DNA of 16,580 bases from Actinomycetes bacterium (GTDB taxonomy: Bacteria; Actinomycetota; Acidimicrobiia; Acidimicrobiales; RAAP-2). The notes beneath the pieces are model-generated. The model worked only from the letters and a program-made list of their open reading frames with translations. It had not been told where the DNA came from and searched no databases. The number at the start of each line of letters is the position of its first letter. Position 1 is the first letter of the stretch. A program made the translations under genes and the position numbers. This document shows, piece by piece, positions 1 to 6,888 of this stretch. The stretch is from contig JAKBCI010000008.1 of the NCBI GenBank assembly GCA_021807965.1, positions 1-16,580 on the forward strand, in the 5' to 3' direction.

Positions 1-1094
1 GCGAGGCCCGACTGCAGCATGTTCATCTGGCCCGCGATCTGGGTGATGGGCATGGTGAACTGGCGCGAGTACTGGATGAAGGCCGTCACCGCGCCGAGCG
101 AGAGCAGGCCCGAGGCCACGCGGTAGCCGCCGACGACGGCGATGACGACGTAGTTGAGGTTGGAGATGAACTGCACGGACGGCTGCACGATGCCCGAGAG
201 GAACTGCGCTCGAAAGCTCGACTCGTAGAGACGGCGGTTCTGGCGGGTGAACTCGCTCACCGTCGCGTCGCGGCGCCCGAACACCTGCACCAGCTCGTGG
301 CCGCTGTGGGTCTCTTCGACCAGGCCGTTGAGCATTCCGGTCCGATTCCACTGCGCCGCGAACTGGACTTGCGAGCGCCGGGCGATGAGTACCGTCACGA
401 CGAAGGCGAGCGGAATGGTGATGACCGCGACGACGGCGAGCAGCGGCGAGATCCACAGCATCATGGCGAGGACGCCGATGACCGTGAGGGCGGACGTCAG
501 CAGCTGGCTGAGCCCTTGCTGGATCGTCGTTGTCAGGTTGTCGATGTCGTTGGTCACGCGGCTGAGGACGTCACCGTGCGGGTGGCTGTCGAAGTAGCGC
601 AGGGGCAGGCGACTGAGCTTGGTTTCGACGTCCCGTCGCATCTGGGACATGACCCGCTGGGTGACGCCGGCCATGGTGTAGCCCTGGAGGTAGCTGAACG
701 TCGCGCCGACGAGGTAGACGAGCGCGGCCGCGCCGAGCACCCGGCCCATCTGATCGATGTTCACCCCGACGCCCGGCGTGAGGTGCATGCCGGCGATCAT
801 CGACGCGAGCTGCTGGTGGCCGTGGGCGCGCAGGAACTGCTCCGCCTGGCGTTGCGTGGTGCCGGCGGGCAGGCGCTTGGCGACGAGTCCGTCGAAGAGG
901 ACGTTGGTCGCGTTGCCGAGAATCTGGGGGCCCGACACCATGAAGGCGACCGACGTGACGCCGAGCGCCAGGGCGCCCCAGAGCCGCCAGCGATCCGGTC
1001 GCAGGAGCTGCACGAGCCGGAGCGCCGTACGGCGCACGTCCTGGCTCGACTGCGGCGGGGCGAGCGCGCCCCGCATCGCGCCCATGGGGCCCAT
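1..1094 (-). CDS. ABC exporter half-transporter, second subunit (3' end cut by window edge)
   Basis: Type IV (exporter-fold) ABC membrane protein; 364 codons are visible and all belong to the N-terminal tail and transmembrane domain, so the ATPase domain lies beyond the left edge. I translated it by hand from the ATG at 1094. It shows an N-terminal cytoplasmic tail, membrane segments such as LWGALALGVTSVAFMVSG, and the family-typical coupling region RYFDSHPHGDVLSRVTNDID. The start lies 2 bases after the TGA of the preceding ABC gene; a second in-frame ATG at 1085 is an alternative. The longer N-terminal tail and the position after a degenerate partner match the catalytically complete subunit of heterodimeric exporters of the TM287/288 or LmrCD type. 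Substrate unknown; lipid or drug efflux are possibilities. Family sure, partner role inferred. Confidence 0.9.
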   Translation of the reverse strand, partial: MGPMGAMRGALAPPQSSQDVRRTALRLVQLLRPDRWRLWGALALGVTSVAFMVSGPQILGNATNVLFDGLVAKRLPAGTTQRQAEQFLRAHGHQQLASMIAGMHLTPGVGVNIDQMGRVLGAAALVYLVGATFSYLQGYTMAGVTQRVMSQMRRDVETKLSRLPLRYFDSHPHGDVLSRVTNDIDNLTTTIQQGLSQLLTSALTVIGVLAMMLWISPLLAVVAVITIPLAFVVTVLIARRSQVQFAAQWNRTGMLNGLVEETHSGHELVQVFGRRDATVSEFTRQNRRLYESSFRAQFLSGIVQPSVQFISNLNYVVIAVVGGYRVASGLLSLGAVTAFIQYSRQFTMPITQIAGQMNMLQSGL

Positions 1095-1096
1095 CG

Positions 1097-2830
1097 TCAC
1101 GTCGCGGCCGCCGCGCCGAGTTGGGAGATGACGATTTCGCGGTAGGGCTCGCAGTCGGCGAGCAAGTGGTGGTGGGTGCCCACCCCGACGATTCGACCAT
1201 CGTCGAGCACGACGATGCGATCGGCGTGCATGACCGTGCTGACGCGCTGGGCGACGATGACGACGGTGGCGTCAGCAGTCTCATCGATCAGCGCCGCGCG
1301 CAGGCGCGCGTCGGTGGCGGCGTCGAGCGCGGAGAAGCAGTCGTCGAAGAGATAGATCCGCGGCCGCTTCACCAGGGCGCGCGCGATGGCCAGCCGTTGG
1401 CGCTGGCCGCCCGAGACGTTCGTGCCCCCTTGGTCGATCGGCGCGTCGAGTCCGCCGGGCATGGTGGCGACGAAGTCTCGCGCTTGGGCCACCTCGAGGG
1501 CGCGCCAGAGCTCGGCGTCGGTCGCCTCGGGACGTCCGAAGCGCAGATTGCTCTCGACGGTCCCGCTGAACAAGTAGGCGGTCTGGGGTACGAGCCCGAT
1601 CTCCGCCCAGAGCGGTTCGAGGGCCTGGTCGCGGACGTCGACGCCGTTCACGACGACCGCGCCGCTGGTCGCGTCGAAGAACCGCGGAATCAGGTTCACC
1701 AGCGTCGTCTTGCCGCTGCCCGTGCCGCCGATGATCGCGCTGGTGGAGCCGGGTTCGAAGTCAACCGTGAGGTTCTCGAGCACGGGTCGCTCGCTGCCCG
1801 GATAGGCGAAGACGACGTCGCGCAGCTGGACGAGGCCGCTCGGCGCACTCGGCGTCACGGGCGTCGACGGATCGGCCACGGCGGGCGTCGTGTCGAGGAC
1901 CGCCTCGATACGCTCGGCGCTCGCGGCCGCGCGCGGCACCAGGATGGCGACCATGACCGCCATCATCACCGAGAGCAGGATCTGCAGGATGTAGGTGAGA
2001 AAGGCGGTCAGGTTGCCGATGGGCATGGACCCCTCGCTGACGAATCGACCACCGAACCAGATCACCGCCACACTCGAGAGATTCAGGATCGTCATCATCG
2101 CGGGCATGGCCAGCGCGAAGACCCGGTTCACCCGCAGGGCCGTGGTGGTCAGGCTCGCGTTGGCGACCTCGAAGCGGTCGGCTTCGTAACGAGTGCGCAC
2201 GAAGGCGCGAATGACGCGAACGCCCGTGATCTGCTCGCGCAGCACCTGGTTGATTCGGTCGATCTTCAGCTGCATCGAGCGAAACTGGGGGATCACCCGG
2301 ATCATGACGGCACCGATGAAGATCGCCATCACCGGCACCGTGACCAGGAGGAGTACCGAGAGTCGAGCCCCCTCGTGCAACGCCATGATGATGCCGCCCA
2401 CCGACATGATCGGGGCGATCACCATGACCGTGAGGGCCATCTGCAAGAAGATCTGAATTTGCTGGACGTCGTTGGTGTTGCGCGTGATCAGCGACGCGGT
2501 GCCGAAGGCGTTCACGTCGCGCGCGGCGAAGGATTGGACGCGCGTGAAGATGGCGCCGCGCATGTCGGCGCCCGCGGCCATCGACACGCGCGACGCGAAG
2601 AACACCGCCACCACTGCGAAGGCGCCGACCGCGAGGGTGAGCAGCAGCATCCACACGCCGGTTCGAAGGATGTAGTGCAAGTTGCCGGCCACGACGCCGC
2701 CGTTGATGATGTCAGCGTTGAGGTTCGGTAGGTAGAGGTTGCCGACCGTCTGGGCCATCAGCAGCACGACGAGCAGCGCAACCGAGCGTCGGTAGGGGCG
2801 CAGGTGGCGAAGAACGAGGCGGGTCAGCAC
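1097..2830 (-). CDS. ABC exporter half-transporter with degenerate ATP site (heterodimer subunit)
   Basis: A 577-residue fused transmembrane and ATPase subunit. Residues 1-310 carry about six membrane helices (for example near 17-35, 57-80, 130-150, 155-180, 240-260 and 275-298). The ATPase domain has Walker A GGTGSGKTT at 368-376, Q-loop VPQ at 414-416, signature VSGGQ at 472-476 and Walker B IYLFDD ending at 497. Two catalytic positions are altered: Asp497 stands where Glu is normal, and Gln528 (VAQRVST) stands where the switch His is normal. This is the pattern of the non-hydrolysing site in heterodimeric exporters, whose TM287-type subunit is also about this length. The GTG start overlaps the end of the TetR gene by 7 bases, implying translational coupling, and the partner gene begins 2 bases downstream. 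It acts in the cytoplasmic membrane; substrate not predictable. Confidence 0.95.
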   Translation of the reverse strand: MLTRLVLRHLRPYRRSVALLVVLLMAQTVGNLYLPNLNADIINGGVVAGNLHYILRTGVWMLLLTLAVGAFAVVAVFFASRVSMAAGADMRGAIFTRVQSFAARDVNAFGTASLITRNTNDVQQIQIFLQMALTVMVIAPIMSVGGIIMALHEGARLSVLLLVTVPVMAIFIGAVMIRVIPQFRSMQLKIDRINQVLREQITGVRVIRAFVRTRYEADRFEVANASLTTTALRVNRVFALAMPAMMTILNLSSVAVIWFGGRFVSEGSMPIGNLTAFLTYILQILLSVMMAVMVAILVPRAAASAERIEAVLDTTPAVADPSTPVTPSAPSGLVQLRDVVFAYPGSERPVLENLTVDFEPGSTSAIIGGTGSGKTTLVNLIPRFFDATSGAVVVNGVDVRDQALEPLWAEIGLVPQTAYLFSGTVESNLRFGRPEATDAELWRALEVAQARDFVATMPGGLDAPIDQGGTNVSGGQRQRLAIARALVKRPRIYLFDDCFSALDAATDARLRAALIDETADATVVIVAQRVSTVMHADRIVVLDDGRIVGVGTHHHLLADCEPYREIVISQLGAAAAT

Positions 2831-3447
2831 GCCTCGTCGCCCTCGGTCGTTCGCGTGGGCGGCGCGAGTCCGGCCGCGACCGTGGCGATGGCCTCGTTGA
2901 AGTTGGTCCGGGCGTCGCCGTGCGATCCGTTAGCGCGCCACGTCGCCATGGAGGCGCGCAGCGCTCCCGTCGCGACGGCGGTGACGAGGGCGGGGTACGG
3001 ATCGTGGTCACGGTCGAGCCTCGTGCGCTCGGCCACGACGTCGATCATCGCGCGCTCGTAGCCGGTGAACGACGCGATCAGACGCGACAGCAGCGCGGGT
3101 TCGTTGGCGATGGCCTTCATCCGAAGGGGCCACTCGCCCCGCGACTCCTTGAGCAGCTCGCCGAGGACCTCGCGCAGGGCCTCGAGTGGCGTCTCGGTCG
3201 CGGGTCGCGCGAGCAGGGCGTCGCGCAGCCGGTCGACGCGCCACTCGTCAAAGCCGACCACGGCGTCTTCCTTGGTCGCGAAGTGGTCGTAGAAGGTACG
3301 CACCGAGACGTCCGCGGCCGTCGCTATTTCCTCTACCGTCACCTCGCGGATGCCCCGTTCGGCGCTGAGGCGCAGGGCCGCCGCCCGCAGTGCCTCGTGC
3401 GTCGCTAGACGCTTGCGCTCTCGGCGCCCGACGGCTTCGACGTCCAT
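2824..3447 (-). CDS. TetR/AcrR-family transcriptional regulator
   Basis: A 207-residue regulator, normal length for TetR. Residues 12-60 form the N-terminal DNA-binding domain: helix THEALRAAALRLSAERG followed by the helix-turn-helix EVTVEEIATAADVSVRTFYDHF, ending in the usual FYDHFATKEDA. The remainder is a helical ligand-binding domain that is not conserved enough to name an effector. It is the first gene of a unit with the two ABC exporter genes and overlaps the first of them by 7 bases, so it most likely represses the exporter and itself. The ATG at 3447 is chosen because the HTH domain follows directly. A 17-base palindrome covers this start and a possible -10 element. Function as exporter regulator is inferred from context. 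Confidence 0.93.
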   Translation of the reverse strand: MDVEAVGRRERKRLATHEALRAAALRLSAERGIREVTVEEIATAADVSVRTFYDHFATKEDAVVGFDEWRVDRLRDALLARPATETPLEALREVLGELLKESRGEWPLRMKAIANEPALLSRLIASFTGYERAMIDVVAERTRLDRDHDPYPALVTAVATGALRASMATWRANGSHGDARTNFNEAIATVAAGLAPPTRTTEGDEAC

Positions 3448-3460
3448 ACGGTCAGTATGG
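3444..3460. promoter_or_regulatory. Candidate TetR operator overlapping the regulator start
   Basis: The sequence CCATACGGTCAGTATGG has perfect 6-base arms (CCATAC/GTATGG) around a 5-base centre that is itself nearly symmetric. It includes the ATG of the TetR gene and the proposed -10 hexamer. Position and symmetry fit autorepression by a TetR dimer. No binding data; inferred. Confidence 0.5.
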
Positions 3461-3483
3461 TCACGTCACTGCACGATGCGCAA
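3454..3483 (-). promoter_or_regulatory. Possible promoter of the TetR-ABC unit, likely leaderless transcript
   Basis: On the minus strand TTGCGC (3483-3478) and CATACT (3459-3454) are 18 bases apart and resemble -35 and -10 hexamers. The -10 lies 6 bases before the ATG, so the transcript would begin at or near the start codon. There is no clear Shine-Dalgarno sequence, which agrees with a leaderless mRNA. Weak hexamers; tentative. Confidence 0.35.
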
Positions 3484-3504
3484 CTTCGTAGTTACTGAAG
3501 TGAA

Positions 3505-3525
3505 CTAGCGCGGTGCCAGCGCTAG
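3505..3525 (-). terminator. Hairpin at the end of the TPP-riboswitch operon
   Basis: CTAGCGC and GCGCTAG are perfect 7-base arms around a 7-base loop. On the minus strand the stem overlaps the TAG stop codon of the DsrE-like gene and is followed by TTCACTTCAGTAACT, which is only modestly T-rich. It separates this operon from the TetR gene downstream. Probable factor-independent terminator or mRNA end-protecting hairpin. Confidence 0.5.
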
Positions 3526-3866
3526 AAGCTGACGACGGTGTAGCCCTCGCGGGCGAAGGCTTCGACTTCGGCACCCGCAGCGAGAAGCTCCAGGGGTCGC
3601 ACGCTGATCTCGTCGGTGACGTCGTACTGCTCCACGTTCGCGCGACAGGCCTTGGTGGCGATGCCGGCGTCGCGTAGCGCGGCGAGGTGTGCGTCGATGA
3701 GCCCGCTCGCGGCCAGTCGCACGGCGGGTCCAAAGAAGAGGACCCGCACGTCGACGCCGCGGTTCACCTTCATTCGCGTGGCCATCACGATGCCCGGCAC
3801 CGCGCGGGCCTGGTCGTCGCTGATGATCAGGAAGGCCACTTTGGCGGGTTCGCGGTCGTCGGTCAT
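3522..3866 (-). CDS. DsrE/DsrF-like sulfur-relay family protein
   Basis: A 114-residue cytosolic protein with the DsrE-like alternating beta/alpha layout: strand KVAFLIIS (9-16), a helix AVPGIVMATRM (22-32), strand DVRVLFFG (39-46), helix 50-68, the cysteine loop ACRANVEQYDV with Cys74, and the end GYTVVSF. Proteins of this fold pass persulfide sulfur between TusA, rhodanese and acceptor enzymes, or are annotated only as DsrE-like; Cys74 sits where the active cysteine is expected. The ATG at 3866 is preceded by GAGGG with suitable spacing; an in-frame upward extension to 4094 is Arg-rich and unconvincing. The ATG overlaps the stop of the small upstream frame (ATGA). It is the last gene of the TPP-riboswitch operon, which suggests a sulfur role in or near thiamine metabolism. 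Fold likely, partner unknown. Confidence 0.8.
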   Translation of the reverse strand: MTDDREPAKVAFLIISDDQARAVPGIVMATRMKVNRGVDVRVLFFGPAVRLAASGLIDAHLAALRDAGIATKACRANVEQYDVTDEISVRPLELLAAGAEVEAFAREGYTVVSF

Positions 3867-4105
3867 AACACACCCTCTCGGTTCGATTGCGGCGCTCGGG
3901 GTGGGCGCCGCGTGCTGTGTCGCTCCCGTCGCGGTGACCCCGTGGGACACGTCGCCGCGTGGCCACGCCATCGTGACCATCCCAGGGCGGCCGCGACGGC
4001 GAGCGCGGCGACCGCGAACTGGGCGTCGGCGCCCAGCGGCGACGCGCCGAGGTATCCGACCACGGCGGCGCTCACTACGCGAGCACTGGTGCACGAGAAC
4101 GGCAT
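3863..4105 (-). CDS. Small possible membrane protein, 80 residues, no recognised family
   Basis: I do not recognise this protein. Residues 9-45 are hydrophobic with small residues (ARVVSAAVVGYLGASPLG, then AQFAVAALAVAAALGWSRW) and could form one or two short membrane helices; residues 46-80 are Arg/Pro-rich and probably disordered. Third codon positions are strongly G/C in the first half, as in neighbouring genes, but much less so in the second half. Its stop overlaps the DsrE-like start as ATGA, and it begins 37 bases after the kinase stop with a weak GGGTGG upstream. A GTG at 4108 is an alternative start. It could be a real coupled small protein, the decayed remainder of a longer one, or an untranslated spacer in the operon. 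Confidence 0.4.
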   Translation of the reverse strand: MPFSCTSARVVSAAVVGYLGASPLGADAQFAVAALAVAAALGWSRWRGHAATCPTGSPRRERHSTRRPPRAPQSNREGVL

Positions 4106-4142
4106 CACGCCACCCTACCGGTCGCGATCGTTCTCGCTCGCG

Positions 4143-5306
4143 TCAGCGCCGGCCCGCGCGCACGCGCTCGAGTAGCGACGACCCCGTCTGCGCGAACCAG
4201 CGAGCGTGTCCGAGCAGGTACCCGTGGTAGGCGCGGTCCCGATTGACCAGCGAGTTGACGACGTGGCCGAAGTACTCGACTTCGGATAACGCGTACTCGA
4301 CGTGCGCGACGGGCACGATCGCGGCCAGCGTCGCTCGATCGTCGTCGGACAGCGCGACCACCTCGTCATAGCCGGCCAGTAGTGCGTCGAGCGCACCATT
4401 GTCAACGGTGATCACTCCCACGCCCGCGACGTCGAGCCAGTCAACGACGCCACGCTCAATCGCGACGGCCAGATCGTGCAGTGCGAAGGTGCGGTTGGCC
4501 AGGCCGAAATCGAAGACGTCGCGCACGTGCGCGCGGGCACTCGTGCTGCTCCAGGTCAGATTCGACGCGTGCCAGTCGCCGTGGGTCCACTGGGACTTGC
4601 GGCCGCGCAGCCGGGCCGACGCGACGGCAATCGGTTCGACCAGATGTCGCTCGACGTCGTCGAGTAACGCGTAGTGCGACGTCGCGGCGGCGAGCCCGGG
4701 TCGGCGGACGACGACCTCGTGAAGCGCCGCCAGCGGATCGTTCGAGGCGACAATCTCGACCGAGTTCGTCAGCACGCCGAGTGGCCACGCGGGCGCGTCG
4801 AAGTCGGCCGCGGCCAGGTGCAGCGCGGCGAGCGTTCGCCCGGCCGCGCGGGCGTGTGACGCGGCGCGATAGGGGAACCACGACGGCGACGACCGGTAGA
4901 GGTCGACCCCCCGCGCGACGTCGTGCGCTTCGTAGAGCACCCGGCCGCGATCGAGCACCGACCCCGCGTCGCGCGTCGCGAGCACGGCGGGAACCGACTG
5001 GCCCCGGTCCGCGAGGTGGCCGATGAATCGGTGCTCGAGAGCGAGCCGGTCGGCGTCGCGCACGCTCGCGTGGTGTCGCTTCAAAAAGACGGAGCGATCG
5101 CCTAGCCGAACGATCGCGGCGGCCGACATCGGGCGTGGACTGCGCCACGCGATCTCGGCGTCGGCTGGGTGCGCGGTCCCCAGCTCGAAGTCGACCAGCA
5201 CGTCGCGAGCCTCGAGCTCGGTGATCGCCGGCCAGTCACCGTCCACGAGGTCGGCCGCCATGCCCTGGACGCGGGGTTCACCGCCACCGCGTGGCGCAAC
5301 CGTCAT
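4143..5306 (-). CDS. APH-fold small-molecule kinase in a TPP-controlled operon
   Basis: A 387-residue member of the aminoglycoside/choline-kinase-like phosphotransferase superfamily. The ATP-anchoring lysine is probably Lys76 in VFLKRHH; the catalytic loop is HGDWHASN at 242-249 with Asp244; the metal-binding aspartate is Asp266 in VFDFGLANR. No signal peptide, so cytosolic. This fold serves many acceptors, including aminoglycosides, homoserine, choline and, in ThiK, thiamine. The ATG overlaps the permease stop by 4 bases (ATGA), so the two are translationally coupled under the TPP riboswitch. The natural inference is phosphorylation of whatever the permease imports, such as thiamine or a pyrimidine or thiazole precursor. 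An antibiotic-resistance role is not supported by context. The family is sure; the substrate is not. Confidence 0.88.
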   Translation of the reverse strand: MTVAPRGGGEPRVQGMAADLVDGDWPAITELEARDVLVDFELGTAHPADAEIAWRSPRPMSAAAIVRLGDRSVFLKRHHASVRDADRLALEHRFIGHLADRGQSVPAVLATRDAGSVLDRGRVLYEAHDVARGVDLYRSSPSWFPYRAASHARAAGRTLAALHLAAADFDAPAWPLGVLTNSVEIVASNDPLAALHEVVVRRPGLAAATSHYALLDDVERHLVEPIAVASARLRGRKSQWTHGDWHASNLTWSSTSARAHVRDVFDFGLANRTFALHDLAVAIERGVVDWLDVAGVGVITVDNGALDALLAGYDEVVALSDDDRATLAAIVPVAHVEYALSEVEYFGHVVNSLVNRDRAYHGYLLGHARWFAQTGSSLLERVRAGRR

Positions 5307-6691
5307 CGCGGGCTGCTCACTCGACCGTGGCGAATCCGGCGCACCGTCGCGACGATGGCTTCGCTAGCGCCCGTGGCGATCGCCGCGACGACGAACGAGG
5401 TCAGGGACGCCGACATCCAGCCCTGCGCGTGGAAGCGTAGGGCTGTCGCGACGTGCGCCCACATCGACACCCACCAGCCGATGTAGCCGGGATTGATGAG
5501 TTGGTACGCGACGAAGCCGATCGACCACGCGACGACGGTCGCCCATCGGGTGGGCGCGTGGACGGACAGGTTCCACGTTCCTCGAGCGACGAGAAAGTAG
5601 TCCACCAGGAAGACGGCGGTGAGCGGGACGAAGACCGAGCCGAGCAGCACGAGGAAGTTCTCGTAGTCCGCGATGTTGATCCCGAGGGCCAATCCCGTCG
5701 AGACCGCGGCGACCACCAGGGCGAGGACGCGCCGGTCCCAGAGAGGTCGCAGATTCTGCACCGACACAACCGTTGAATACACGTCGGCGAAGGACTGGTC
5801 GAGTTCGCGCGTGGCGAGCAGGGCGAAGCACAGCGCGCCAAAAGGCACCGCGACGAACGCGCCGTAGATGTCCGAGGGCGAGCGGGCCACCGTCACCAGC
5901 GCAACGAGGCCGATGACGTAGCAGAGAACCTGAGTCAGGCCGTAGCCGACGAATGACCCCCAGAACGCGGTACGCGGCGTTCGGGAGTGGCGCGTGTAGT
6001 CGGCGGCGACGGGAGCGAACGAGACCGCGACGGCGATGACGGTATCGGTGGCCGCCCAGAAGCCCGACCAGGTGCCGCGGGTGGCCACGGGTAGGCGGTG
6101 ACCCACGAGTTCGACGAAGAGGTAGACGAGCACGACGAGCACCGCGGGCGTGGCGACGCGCCGCAGGATGCGTATGGCGCCGAGCGGGCGCAGGGTGAGT
6201 AGGCCCGTCGCCACGCCCGCGAACAGCACGTACGTCCACTGCGGCAACGCGGGCTCGACGACCCTCGCGGCGGTGGCGATGGTGACGAGCTCGAAGACGC
6301 CCCACCCGAGGAGTTGGATGATGTTGATAATCGTCGGAACGTAGGAGAGCCGACTGCCGAACAGTCCGCGCAAGAGCACCATCGCCGGGGCTCCGGTGCG
6401 CGCGCCCGCGACGCCGGACCAGGCGATGGCGAGGGTGCCGAGTACGGTGCCGACCGCGATCGCGGTGAGGCCGGCGAGTAGCGATAGTTCGGGCGTCCCC
6501 GTGCCGAACGGTTGCAGGACGAAGATGGCGCCGGTGAAGCCGAGCAGACTCACCCCGAGGTTTCCCCACAGCCCGAACTGGTCGACCAGGCCGAGCGCCT
6601 GGGGGACGGGTTCGACGAGCGTTCGGGCGACCTCGGCGTGGGAATCACCCGATACCACGGTGAACGACGACGAATCTGACGAGGTGGACAT
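5303..6691 (-). CDS. NCS1-family permease, probable hydroxymethylpyrimidine/thiamine-precursor transporter (CytX-like)
   Basis: A 462-residue integral membrane protein with about 12 hydrophobic segments. The first is NLGVSLLGFTGAIFVL near 44-59, later ones include APAMVLLRGLFGSRLSYVP (101-119) and FAPVAADYTRHSR (225-237), both characteristic positions of nucleobase:cation symporters of the NCS1 family. The ATG at 6691 is chosen because it follows AAGGAG by 4 bases at the 3' edge of a TPP riboswitch; the open frame extends 46 codons further but that part is the riboswitch itself. TPP control points to CytX-type uptake of a thiamine pyrimidine precursor rather than cytosine or purines. The last 4 bases overlap the kinase start. 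Family is confident, substrate is inferred from the riboswitch. Confidence 0.88.
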   Translation of the reverse strand: MSTSSDSSSFTVVSGDSHAEVARTLVEPVPQALGLVDQFGLWGNLGVSLLGFTGAIFVLQPFGTGTPELSLLAGLTAIAVGTVLGTLAIAWSGVAGARTGAPAMVLLRGLFGSRLSYVPTIINIIQLLGWGVFELVTIATAARVVEPALPQWTYVLFAGVATGLLTLRPLGAIRILRRVATPAVLVVLVYLFVELVGHRLPVATRGTWSGFWAATDTVIAVAVSFAPVAADYTRHSRTPRTAFWGSFVGYGLTQVLCYVIGLVALVTVARSPSDIYGAFVAVPFGALCFALLATRELDQSFADVYSTVVSVQNLRPLWDRRVLALVVAAVSTGLALGINIADYENFLVLLGSVFVPLTAVFLVDYFLVARGTWNLSVHAPTRWATVVAWSIGFVAYQLINPGYIGWWVSMWAHVATALRFHAQGWMSASLTSFVVAAIATGASEAIVATVRRIRHGRVSSPR

Positions 6692-6695
6692 CGTG

Positions 6696-6796
6696 CTCCT
6701 TACGCCGGCATTATCCGGACAAGTTCGACGGTCGGCGGCACCGGCCCGTGGGCCAACCACCCTCTCAGCCCGGTCCGTCCGAGCTCCCGTGGTGAA
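6696..6796 (-). ncRNA. TPP riboswitch (THI element)
   Basis: On the minus strand the aptamer landmarks appear in order: ACGG (6790-6787) of P2; P3 with CUCGG (6783-6779) pairing CCGGG (6773-6769); the invariant CUGAGA (6768-6763); CCGU (6731-6728) closing P2; then GUCGAAC and P5 CCGG-AUAAUG-CCGG (6718-6705) followed by CGUAAGGAG. The sequence closely follows the actinobacterial THI-box form. AAGGAG (6701-6696), part of the conserved 3' end, is also the ribosome binding site of the permease, so ligand binding should hide it and block translation without a separate expression platform. Confidence 0.93.
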
Positions 6797-6811
6797 TCGA
6801 TCGCACGATAG

Positions 6812-6840
6812 CACCGACGTCGAGAACAACGCCGTCGGTG
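6812..6840. repeat. Inverted repeat, 8-base perfect arms, in the divergent intergenic region
   Basis: CACCGACG and CGTCGGTG flank a 13-base spacer. It lies between the rhodanese promoter and the riboswitch, probably upstream of the riboswitch transcript start, so it may be a protein binding site or a hairpin if transcribed. Function not known. Confidence 0.5.
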
Positions 6841-6879
6841 CGGACCGTGAACAGCGCCGGGCCGCGCCGCGGCGGATGG

Positions 6880-6888
6880 TGCTAATAT
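6880..6888 (+). promoter_or_regulatory. Extended -10 promoter element of the rhodanese gene
   Basis: TGC followed by TAATAT (6883-6888) fits an extended -10 element. The region 17 bases upstream is GC-rich and has no convincing -35, which the extended element could compensate for. The predicted start near 6895 falls within the operator palindrome, as expected for a repressible promoter. Confidence 0.5.

Noticed and set aside
297..1145. 282-codon plus-strand open frame near the left end
   Set aside because: Opposite the second ABC subunit, low-complexity charged product, no recognisable domain.
1121..2731. 536-codon open frame on the plus strand opposite the ABC exporter gene
   Set aside because: Its product is a run of His, Arg, Asp and Glu with no domain, the usual result of reading the complement of a high-GC gene; the minus strand encodes a complete ABC exporter with all motifs.
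4143..5306. Aminoglycoside resistance gene
   Set aside because: The fold is shared by many kinases, and translational coupling to a TPP-riboswitch-controlled permease points to metabolism.
5364..6569. 401-codon minus-strand frame inside the permease gene
   Set aside because: Arg/His-rich shadow in another frame of a clear NCS1 permease.
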